DNA of 64,000 nt. Origin: Phymatolithon calcareum. Lineage: Eukaryota > Rhodophyta > Florideophyceae > Hapalidiales. This document shows positions 49,606-58,467 of the stretch, piece by piece. The translations under genes were made by a program, and so were the position numbers. Under the pieces are notes generated by a model, which saw nothing but the letters and a program-made list of their open reading frames with translations, was not told the origin of the DNA and did not search any database. Within the stretch, counting starts at the first letter, position 1, and the number at the start of each line of letters is the position of its first letter. Where the stretch lies: positions 1,488,001-1,552,000 of the forward strand of contig OZ345357.1 of the NCBI GenBank assembly GCA_977006965.1, given 5' to 3'.

Positions 49606-50760
49606 TTTGCAAAGTCGTGTTTTCTGTGGGGTTGTCGGTGCGTTTTACCTTGCGAAATGGAATGCATGTGTAGGTGATGGCGGGTACCCCTAGAAATTGA
49701 AGATGCTATTGCCTCTTCGCCTTGTTGAAGCACATACATTAGAGAGGGAAGGGCTTGCTTCAAACCTTCCCCATAGAGGCCTGGACATTCTTCACATGGT
49801 CGTAAAAATACATCTAGTGCATCAGCGGCAAACCAGCGCAGATCGCGAAGGCTATCAAGAGAAAATCGTGAAGAACAGGTCGGCTCCAACTAGTGTTTTC
49901 GGGGTGCCACGGGTGTCACTTTGCACTTATGTAATTTCCGTCAGGCGAGCGAACTCGTCTTGGTTGGATACACCCGCAGGTGTGCTGGTTCAGCCTTGTT
50001 GGTAAATGAAGTACCTGATCTCGCTCACTTGAGAAAGTTTGGCTAAATCCATATATGAATTTAGCCAAACTTTCTCAAGTGAGCGAGATGACGTAGTCGA
50101 ATATCAGCCTGATGACAAAAGAAGCCAAGCTTTCCGATCGGCGAGCTGACTTAGATGATATCAGCGATTGTCGTCTTAGATTCACAGCCAGAAGCAGGAT
50201 CTTTGGAGGATAATCGGTTCCACGATTGCAGTGCCCAAAGGGTCTATGAATCGATAGATGTGTCCACGACGAGTGGAACACACGGTCTCCGGCGTTCGGT
50301 ATTAGCCGCACTAGCTCGTGCTAGAATTCTTGATTGGGTTCAGTTTTCTTCTTGATGCTTGGGTTCCTTCTCAGTGAGGAACTCCCAGCAGGACTTTATA
50401 TCTTTTCTGTTACGCTGATTTCGTCACCCAACCTGGGTAAACCTTGTGTTCCTAGTGAACACAAAAGAGAACTATCACGAAATCAGTCCAATGAATACTA
50501 CTGCAATAAACGCAATAAATGTTGCGTGTCTCGAACAAGGATGACTGTCGTTGTAGTCCACGTAGAATATCAAGATCTCGGACTAGACCCCAACCAATTG
50601 CTCGACAACGGGAGTGAGATCGTTTTAAGCCAAAATTCAACTCTTGGGATCTATCCGTCAAAAATAGAAGACAGTCGAATTTGAAAACAGCTATTCTCCT
50701 ACAGCGGGAAAAACATGTTCAGAACAAGACAAGAGAAAGGCGAGATGCGATGGCATTTTA
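49606..50760. other. Intergenic with a 72-bp near-perfect palindrome
   Basis: No gene recognised. The sirtuin promoter lies at the left. Short frames at 50334-50684 (+) and 50452-50661 (-) are opposite one another and lack motifs. Confidence 0.4.
50018..50089. repeat. Inverted repeat, 36-bp arms, no spacer, one mismatch
   Basis: The left arm begins ATCTCGCTCACTTGAGAAAG; the right arm is its reverse complement with one change (C against T). The centre is ATA|TAT. Confidence 0.95.
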
Positions 50761-51196
50761 TTGAAGCATCCTATAATGAAGAGGTCTGCAAAGAAAGGTC
50801 TTCCTCTCACTTTGAAAGCGGCACGATCCATTATCAAACCGTCTTGCAAAAGCAGACTGGTGACCATGCCGACCCTTTTCCAAAATCTGAACATTTCACA
50901 GAGACGTGCCGAGGTGCTAGTCCACCAGCTCATAGCGAATTGTTGTCCGATTTTTTTCATCCTTTCACCATGGATACCCCGAGGATGAACCTCTAGACTA
51001 AGACTCAGTGTGCAAAGGTGTACGCGTCTGGTGTCAAGGAAACAATGGAGCACCTAATTTTACTCTGTTCTGGTCGGACTGCTTCTCGGCGGCAATTTAT
51101 AGGGAGAGTTAGTGGTCAAACGATAGAAGATATGTACAAGAAGAAACCCGTAGAGATACACAACTTTTTGAACAATGAGAACTTACTCCGGGGTTA
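50761..51196 (+). mobile_element. C-terminal remnant of a non-LTR retrotransposon ORF2
   Basis: An interrupted plus-strand reading matches the end of LINE polyproteins: RRAEVLVHQLIANCCPI, then (after a break near 50.99 kb) QCAKVYASGVKETMEHLILL followed by Cys, RRQFIGRVSGQTIED and KPVEIHNFLNNENLLRG with a stop at 51194-51196. The spacing C...GxKETxxHxxxxC is the CCHC-like motif that follows reverse transcriptase in many LINEs. The final 35 residues match the fragment at 14.6-14.7 kb. A TAG at about 50994 and the missing RT core mean it is dead. Confidence 0.7.
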
Positions 51197-51339
51197 GTTC
51201 AGGGACTAATTCAAAATTAACGCCTTCTCCAATAAAGAAAGAAAGGCAGGTCGTTCAGCCTCAGGTACTGCATCGTATTCAAAAAAGTCAAATGGATTGC
51301 CGCCTTCCAAGCAATTCCGGTATTTTTGAGACGATGTTT

Positions 51340-51670
51340 CGGGAAACAGGCTCCCGTCTCCTAGAGTGCACGTCCCAATGTACTTCACGTCGTCCGCCAT
51401 CATTATTTTTCGCAGTGCACAAGAGAGCAGTTTGTGGGGAAGGCGGACGCGTCGTTTGCCTCGATCGAGTTTCCGGAAGTCTTCCCGCACCCAGGGACTC
51501 TCTTTCGGAAGTGTTGAAGCATACTTGGTTAGTTTTGACTATAATTATTTTATTTCTTGATCCTGTTTCTCTGGCGAAAATGGTTTTGCTCCGCAGATCG
51601 ACTGCTTTCAAAGCTCATGTTTCAATTGCCACCCACGCTGTGAAACCTGTGTCACGGCTGAGTCACTGGA
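51340..51670. repeat. Dispersed repeat, copy 2 (partner 34161-34490)
   Basis: Begins GAAACAGGCTCCCGTCTCC and shares the word series listed for the 34-kb copy. It lies about 150 bp past the LINE remnant end, so it may be a separate non-autonomous element or part of a longer composite. Confidence 0.8.
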
Positions 51671-52416
51671 CGAAGGAAAACAATCTTTGGAAGCTCAGAA
51701 AGCGATCTTGGGAGCGTCTAGCACTTCCGCTTGTCGTAGGGACGATGTGGACGGACTACGCGCCCGCAAATGCGCTCAGAATCCTGTCAAGTTGTGCAGA
51801 TAATGTTGATGATCGAGTCTGAGGTTTTTCCAAAGTGGGGATTGCTTGATATGGATAGATTGTCATCTGGTGTGGCTTACTTTTATGCAATGCACAGGAC
51901 TTTGATCGAGGATAGAGACAACATGAACAACATGCATGGGACCTTAGAAAAATAGTTACGTTAGAACATCAGCAAAGAAAATCGGCTCCCGTGCATAATT
52001 TAAACTTTTTCACATGGCAACTGAATACATCACTTTTTGCATCACTTTTTGTTTTTTAAAAACAAAAAGTGATGTATTTAGTTTTAGTAAAACAGGACTT
52101 CGGAAGCGGGTGGGAAAAGTGGCCTAAGCGACTTGCAACCAAGTTAGTTTCAGGTCACACGTAAGTCATTGTTTCTTGTCAAAAGGAAAGAAACTTTGAA
52201 GACGTTACACAAAAGCCTCCACAATTTATGTCAGTGCCCATTACACGTTATAGCGAAGAAGTTACGTGGACTCTCACTTCCATATCATTTTACGAATCCT
52301 ACTTAATCCCGCATGCACTCGCTTTTGTTTCAAGACCGACCCGCATCTTCGGAAACAGCAATTGGGAGCGAACTTCTATACGTCGAGGATATCTTCAGAG
52401 GCTCAATCGAACCGTA
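51671..52416. other. Intergenic upstream of ADF/cofilin
   Basis: No separate gene recognised. Contains the hairpin at 52041-52073 and the ADF promoter region. Confidence 0.35.
52041..52073. repeat. Perfect inverted repeat, 16-bp arms, 1-bp spacer
   Basis: ATCACTTTTTGTTTTT, one T, then its reverse complement. An extra direct copy of CATCACTTTTTG precedes it at 52028-52039. Confidence 0.85.
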
Positions 52417-52934
52417 ATGGCGAGTGGAATAGCTATTTCTGATTCATTCGAGAAAACCTTCAAAGGTTTGAGCAAGAGAGAGTTTTCTGCGATTGTGCTC
52501 GGTATTAACAACGAGATGACCATGGTGAACATTGAGAAAACGGTGAAAGCGTCCAGCAAAGACCCCGAGGCCGAATGGAAGACTTTTGTCAAATCTCTTC
52601 CAGAGAATGATTGCCGCTACATTATCACTGATTTCTACGTGAAAGAGACTGATACTGTGACCAAGTCCAAGATTGTCATGATTTCCTGGGCCCCGGAGTA
52701 CGCCCCTGTCCGATCGAAGATGTAAGTTCTAATAATTTGCATCTTTATGCGATAGATACAAGTCGAGCAACGAACTAATTTCTCAATTTCTTTTCCATTT
52801 ATATGTCGTGCAGGATATATGCGTCGTCGAGGGAGTCTGTGGCGAATAAGGCGCCTGGAATACAGAAGAGCATCCAGGCCACAGAGAGGGATGAACTCTC
52901 TTACACCGCTGTGAAAGATGCAATTTTCAAGTAA
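52417..52934 (+). CDS. Actin-depolymerising factor / cofilin, two exons, 141 aa
   Basis: Exons 52417-52721 and 52814-52934 flank a 92-nt intron (GTAAGT ... GTGCAG) that splits the ATG codon of KMIYASS. The product starts MASGIAISDSFEKTF and contains EFSAIVLGI, CRYIITDFYV, WAPEYAPVRSKMIYASS and GIQKSIQATERDELS, the full ADF-homology fold including the actin-binding long helix. ADF/cofilin severs and depolymerises ADP-actin filaments. The conserved Ser near the N-terminus (MASG) is the usual regulatory phosphorylation site of the family. The ATG at 52417 is preferred because the family starts MASG there; the frame is open upstream to 52228. Length is canonical. Confidence 0.93.
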
Positions 52935-53377
52935 GGAATTTGTCTGTTCGACGCTCACGTTCTGTGTGCTCTATTCTGTTTCGTCTTGACATGTTCTCTC
53001 GGTCAATATTCTGATACTACTCTTAGGCAAATGCCACATTAAATTGTTGAGCTGTTTATTGCCCTCTAAATGCTACAGTGTTCATCCCCTTGTAAACAAG
53101 AGTCAATGCGGGTTTCTCTTAAAAGAGAACCCGCATTGACACATCTTCTGTTGCGAAAGACATAGTCGTCACAATCAAGCTAATAAACAGAATATTCGAA
53201 GGGGATATCACAGAGTTACAAACACCGGATGATCTTCTCCGAGGATATCTAGCTTCACCAAGTTAACACTAAATCCCTTCTATTTACTGATAAAACTAAG
53301 TTAGTAAAAAACCGCACCTAAACCCCCACATTAATCCGCACCGTAGACAACGAAACAAACAAGCGACGAAGAATGCC
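52935..53377. other. Convergent intergenic spacer with hairpin
   Basis: Between the ADF and ARMC8 3' ends. Contains the inverted repeat at 53102-53140. Confidence 0.45.
53102..53140. repeat. Inverted repeat, 18-bp arms, one bulge, 2-bp spacer
   Basis: GTCAATGCGGGTTTCTCTT pairs with AAGAGAACCCGCATTGAC apart from one unpaired T. Located between two convergent gene ends, a position where it could influence 3' end formation. Confidence 0.9.
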
Positions 53378-56098
53378 CTACTCCAGCTCCGCAGCCCGAT
53401 TTATCGCCTCCACTGCCGCCGTCAAAGTAGATCCATCGCTATAACTCCCCGCCGACGAGTCATCACTCGCGTTATTCTGCGCCGCCGCCGCAATACGCGC
53501 AATCCTCAGCATCGGCGGCGCGCGCGTGCGCGAATGTTGCTGCGGCGGGTTGAGACGCACAAGCAGCGAGCGCGGAGAATAATTCAACGTATTGATATCT
53601 GTTGCAGAAAGCTGTTCTAAAGCAGCTCGAGCACGGCCTTGCACTTCGGTGTGTGGATCATTGACAAGAAGACGTAGCTTTCCTTCGAATCCAAGTGCAC
53701 GAAGCCGTCCAATGCGCCATTCAAATCCCTCGCGAGCCTCTGGACGTACACGCGCTGGTGACGGCGGTGTTCGCGGTTGATCAACCATAGCAGAGTCCAT
53801 AGATCGGGCATCCGAAGTGTCTCGATCCGAATCAAGTACCATTTCGTCATCCGCTCCGTCATCCTCTTCGATTTCATCCTCACTCTGCACCAACGGTGGT
53901 AACTCGTCGTCACGACTTTCAACTAATGGAGGCGCTGCATCGCCGTCACTTGTCACCAACGGCGGTACGCCGTCGTCGGAATCATCTCTGCGAGCCATTG
54001 TTGACAGCGCCGAAGGAGTAGGTGGCGATGGGGTCGTCGGTGCCTCAAGCGCAGCGCGTGCCAAAGCGCTGCGTGGGAGTGGGAGATGCGCTGCAGCCAA
54101 CATTGCGATTCGATCAGGACGACGACGGGAGGGCAGTCGAATAGCGGCGGAGGATCGGGTGCGGGGTACAGGTGCTCTTTCGCCACGGGATAGATTTATG
54201 ACGCACCAGATGGCGGCAATGCGCGCCTTCTCACTTGGATGTGAGATCCAATTAAGGATTCGACGTGGAACATCCGACTCGATGAGACGCATCTTGTGCC
54301 GTTCAGCACCAGACGCGACGTTGGCAACAGTGTACAGTGCCTGAACTGCGATATCAGGGTTTGTGGTTTCACCAGGTGTGAGAGCATTTTCCACGACATC
54401 CAAGAGTCGATTGTCCATTCGTGCAAAGAGAAGATCGAGATGTTCGACTTCAGTGCGCATTGGCCCGACGCATGCGAGATTGCGCACGACTGTGAGTGCC
54501 TCCCTACGCAACTCTGGACTGGGGGATCCACAAATGTCGATAAGAGCATCGTAGCTAAGAGCGGCCATGACGCGGTTCTTGGTGTCAAGATCAGCCTTGA
54601 ATAGCAAATTCTTAATCGCCCAGAGTGCGTTCAATCGCAAAATTTCGTCCTCACTATGCAGGAGTCGAACAACGGCCTCGACTCCACCGGCAGCAAAAAA
54701 GAAAGGTCGCACTGGAGAAAACTCAGGCACAATATTACAGATGCATGCAATGGCGACGCGACGCAGTTCAATGTCATCTGAATTAATGAGCCGCAGCAGA
54801 ATAGCGGCAACTTTGGCAGGAACATCACCTCCAGAAAGATCGCGACGTAAAATCTTAACTTCTTTCGTTAGGGAACGGAAACACTGTCCAGCCGCGATTA
54901 GTACACCGTTTGAATCTCCTCCAAGATAGCCCACAATATGTGGCATCAACCCCTCCTTAATGACCTTCTCACATGCATCGTCCAACTGTGGACATATTGC
55001 TGCAATGCCGATCATTGCACTCTCAGCCGCCGGGAGACACTCCTTCTTTTCGTCAACCTCAATACCGCGGACAAGCTCACGCTTTGCATACTTCCCTGCA
55101 CGTCCCACAGCATCATTCTTCAACCGCGAACGCGCATCAGCCTTCTTATCCACACGCGGGAAAAATGCGGCAAGTTTCGGAATAGCACCTGCATCCGTAG
55201 CGCGTTTTTGCAATTCAATGTCCCCAGCAACCATCTCTGCGAGCACACGTGGTGCCGCAATGCGAACGTCACGACACTCCGCACCTAGCAATTGCACCAA
55301 CTCTGGCACAACAGCATCCGCTACTTCCTTTCGCAATCGCTCATCATGCAATGCATGTCTCAGACGCGCAAGCAATCGGCACGCAGCCAGCCGAAGCGTG
55401 AGTTCACCGACACGCACAAGAGGAAGCGCAGCTCGTGGTGCACCAGCCGCCGAAATCTCAGCCGCCGCCGCCGAGTCTGCAACCGCAATCGCCGCAAGCG
55501 CATCCACAGCCGCCGCAGTGCGCGACGGATGAGCAGCCGGTGCGAGTTGCGCCAACAGCGCAGGAAGTGCACCAGAGTCACGAGCTGACCCAGCCTGCTC
55601 GGGATGTCTCACGGCGCAAGCCAGTACCGCCGAGCAATCCGCGCAAACCGGCCCAGCCGCCGCGGCAAGAGCCACCAGTTGCGCTACAGCGGCCGGATTA
55701 TCACCCACTGAATCAAGCACGGCCGGCGGAGTCGTGGGCGCCTGCACAATGACACGGAGTGCGCGCGCAGCGGCATGCACCACTGCTTCAGACGATGCAA
55801 ATAAGGCGTGCAAAAATGTATCGATCGCTCCGGCTGCAAGAAGAGCGGATACGCCGTCCGGGCAGCGCACGGCAAGAGATGACGCTGCTGAAAGCGCTTC
55901 GGACACGAGCGCGGACGGTGAGGAGGGGGAGCGGATGAGACGGACTAGCGCTGACGCGGCGCCGACGGAAACGTAGATGGCTTTGCTGACGCGGTTGCCG
56001 ACCACATCGTTCTTCAGCTGACGCGCGGCGCGCAAGGCGGCGTCTAAGGGAGGGACGGACAATGCAGACACGGTCGCTGAGGCGCGCGCCGCGTCCAT
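53378..56098 (-). CDS. ARMC8/GID5-like armadillo scaffold of the CTLH/GID E3 ligase
   Basis: A single frame of 906 residues from ATG 56098; the frame also offers an upstream ATG at 56269. Residues about 10-690 are consecutive armadillo repeats. The N-terminal signature ARQLKNDVVGNRVSKAIYV and later LWAIKNLLFKADLDTKNRVM are ARMC8-like. Next comes an acidic disordered segment with three PPLV-x-S repeats (VPPLVTSD, PPLVESRD, PPLVQSED), then the C-terminal WRIGRLRALGFEGKLRLLVN element seen in ARMC8/Gid5. The protein scaffolds substrate receptors in the GID/CTLH ubiquitin ligase. The acidic insert and Ala-rich helices (many GCC/GCG codons) make the gene GC-richer than its neighbours. No intron is needed. 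Confidence 0.78.
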   Translation of the reverse strand: MDAARASATVSALSVPPLDAALRAARQLKNDVVGNRVSKAIYVSVGAASALVRLIRSPSSPSALVSEALSAASSLAVRCPDGVSALLAAGAIDTFLHALFASSEAVVHAAARALRVIVQAPTTPPAVLDSVGDNPAAVAQLVALAAAAGPVCADCSAVLACAVRHPEQAGSARDSGALPALLAQLAPAAHPSRTAAAVDALAAIAVADSAAAAEISAAGAPRAALPLVRVGELTLRLAACRLLARLRHALHDERLRKEVADAVVPELVQLLGAECRDVRIAAPRVLAEMVAGDIELQKRATDAGAIPKLAAFFPRVDKKADARSRLKNDAVGRAGKYAKRELVRGIEVDEKKECLPAAESAMIGIAAICPQLDDACEKVIKEGLMPHIVGYLGGDSNGVLIAAGQCFRSLTKEVKILRRDLSGGDVPAKVAAILLRLINSDDIELRRVAIACICNIVPEFSPVRPFFFAAGGVEAVVRLLHSEDEILRLNALWAIKNLLFKADLDTKNRVMAALSYDALIDICGSPSPELRREALTVVRNLACVGPMRTEVEHLDLLFARMDNRLLDVVENALTPGETTNPDIAVQALYTVANVASGAERHKMRLIESDVPRRILNWISHPSEKARIAAIWCVINLSRGERAPVPRTRSSAAIRLPSRRRPDRIAMLAAAHLPLPRSALARAALEAPTTPSPPTPSALSTMARRDDSDDGVPPLVTSDGDAAPPLVESRDDELPPLVQSEDEIEEDDGADDEMVLDSDRDTSDARSMDSAMVDQPRTPPSPARVRPEAREGFEWRIGRLRALGFEGKLRLLVNDPHTEVQGRARAALEQLSATDINTLNYSPRSLLVRLNPPQQHSRTRAPPMLRIARIAAAAQNNASDDSSAGSYSDGSTLTAAVEAINRAAELE

Positions 56099-56552
56099 GG
56101 CCGGGAGTTCAATCCAGGGGGTGGAGAAGGTTTTCCAGTTGCGAGGGTGCGGACGGTACGGCGTGTTTGATGCGGACGGGCGGGCGGGCGTGACGTAGGA
56201 GTCATTTGCCGTGCGTGCGTAATGATGCAACAGTTCTCGATGTTGTATCAATATGAGCTCATTAGTCATGGCTTACAGCTGGAGGGTGGTGCATAAATTC
56301 CAGGAAGTTTGCGGGCTCAGAGCTATCATATCGTGCGGTGCGAAAAAGCAGGGAATTGTTGCTCACGCGCTTGGTAGCTTCTGGAAAAAAGTGATGGATT
56401 CTGCGGCTCAAGCATGAGCCATGCTGTGTGTTACCCACGTTGTTCATTCGGTGCTGTCCCTTATCAGAACTTTAATTCCAGAAACTATATTGGGAGGTGT
56501 TCGAGCTGGTGTTGGCATAGAAAGTAGAGCGAGTGATCGTGGGCCCTGTATA

Positions 56553-56613
56553 CCTACACTGCTCTAGACGTACGATACAAGACAATGGTATCGTACGTCT
56601 AGAGCAGTGTAGG
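56553..56613. repeat. Perfect inverted repeat, 25-bp arms, 11-nt loop
   Basis: Left arm 56553-56577 begins CCTACACTGCTCTAGACG; right arm 56589-56613 is its exact reverse complement. Located about 285 bp upstream of the longest ARMC8 frame. Confidence 0.95.
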
Positions 56614-57441
56614 ATGTCGCTGTGGAGTGGTGTGCAGCAGTACTAGCGCGAAGCAGATACGCGAGTACCAGGAATGGATCCATATCAGGAACATTTAGAG
56701 GACCCCTAGATGTTGAATAATGTACACTTTGTGTAATTCGAATAACCTGCAATAAACAAACAAACAAGACAATGGGAGATTTCACATCACATATATCTTG
56801 ATTGCTACATCAACGCACATCCCTGAGGCAAAGCCTGTCTACATCGGGCACGCTCTAAAAAGAAGAAGCGGTCTTGCCCCTCGAAGATATGCTCTTACAA
56901 ATCCATTGCGATCAAAGTCAAAGAGTTGATCTCGGGAGATATGTCAGAAATACGAGGGATAGCAGAATTGAGAACATATCTCTTTCGCTGTTTTAGGAGT
57001 GTGGCTGATGACGTTTAATTTCAAATTGGAAAAACAAAAGGAGATCTGTTCCAGTTCGTCTAAAGTGCAACAAGGGCGAAAACACGACAGAGTGCAAGTG
57101 CAAGAATTTGCCAGAGTGATGGGCGCAGCATAGGAAGACTGCTTCTAGAAACTCACACATACTGCTTCCCATGGATTTAACCCGACCCGCATCATGCAGG
57201 GACCGAAAAAAGTAGTGCACGGCTCTTCGATCGCCAATGTGTGCTGTGACGTGCATCACGTCATGACGCAGTCCACTGCTTCATCCGACATACAGTTTTG
57301 TTATTCCAAATTCTATATCTCCCCGCGGCCTCACATGTTCTAAGCAAAGGGGGCTCCAAGCGCCATTTGGGAATTTTTGATGAGCATGCTGGACTGTGTC
57401 GCAGATTCTTCAACGCGCACGGCAACGTACAAACTCTATAC

Positions 57442-57465
57442 TGACTTGAAAGCACTTTCAAGTCA
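57442..57465. repeat. Perfect inverted repeat, 11-bp arms, 2-bp spacer
   Basis: TGACTTGAAAG, CA, CTTTCAAGTCA. Intergenic. Confidence 0.8.
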
Positions 57466-57653
57466 TCAGAGTTGCTATTTAATGCAGCATTTTGCGGCGC
57501 CCTTTCACGGTCTTCTAATTCTTACTTTCTTTATTGCGGAAAGATCGCTCACACTGAAGGTAAGCTCCTAAATCTGTTCCTCTAATTTCGATGCATACAA
57601 ATCAAGCAGTAAACGTCTTCTTCCCGTTTTTCAGAGACCGGGAAAAACTCTCT

Positions 57654-57696
57654 TGCTCCACATCCCACATAGGGTGTGGAGCAGAGCGGTTTTTTT
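57654..57696 (+). repeat. GC-containing hairpin followed by a seven-T run
   Basis: TGCTCCACATCCC and GGGTGTGGAGCA pair with one bulge (57654-57683), followed by GAGCGG and T7. The arrangement resembles a small-RNA 3' end or RNA polymerase III terminator, but no upstream RNA gene is recognised. Confidence 0.45.
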
Positions 57697-58467
57697 AACA
57701 AAGAGACATCCACTAGCTATTGGAAAACGTTGGCGCCGCGCTCTCGCCTAAGGGTTTTGTACGAGTGCGCACCGCGCACATTTGACGAATTCATCAGAAC
57801 TGTGGCAGCACCCACATTGCTACCAACACCACTGTATGAAGGCTGTGGTCGATTGCAAAGCAAATCTCGACTTGTAATCGCAATTCTATGACACCGATGC
57901 GGTTAGAGGCTCTGCTCTATCTCAAGTTCAGAAAATATTATTGGGACCAGCAGTCAGAACAGCTATGTCAAGGACTCAAAGCCAACGAGTTGATCGCCGC
58001 ATGCAGCAGGACTCTGAGCAGGATGAAGTGCTTCCCGACGTTGATTCTGTATACTTGTGGGATGCTAATGACAGTGATGTGAGAAATTGGAACCCAAATT
58101 GCATAACTGGAGTTAATTGCACTATAATTGGGGTATGCTGATGTAATTGCAATTTGAATAGCCTCTGTGGATCCAATAAAAATTAAATTGGTAAATTTGT
58201 GTTCTATTCGCAATTATTATCAATTTAATTGGTTCTAGCCCTGGCTTCATCCTTGAGTGCTTACAGTATCAACGCCACGCTCTCAGCGGTCGGCACGGAG
58301 AGGTTATCCCTTGACGTGATCACGCGCTTCAAAGGAAGTCATGGGATTGATGGATACAGCGGTTTCGGCCTTTCTACGGGAGGAGACTTCGGTTTGCGCG
58401 GTTTATCACGGCTTAACGTCGCCAATAGATCCTTCTCCGCCCTTTCTCTTGCACCGGTCTGAAACTT

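Larger units (their letters stand above)
56270..58467. other. Intergenic, gene-poor, with several hairpins
   Basis: No supportable gene in 2.2 kb. Contains hairpins at 56553-56613, 57442-57465 and 57654-57683, plus a partial duplication of the end of the next gene at 58306-58341. A 10-bp inverted pair (AATTAAATTG/CAATTTAATT) lies at 58181-58230. Confidence 0.4.
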
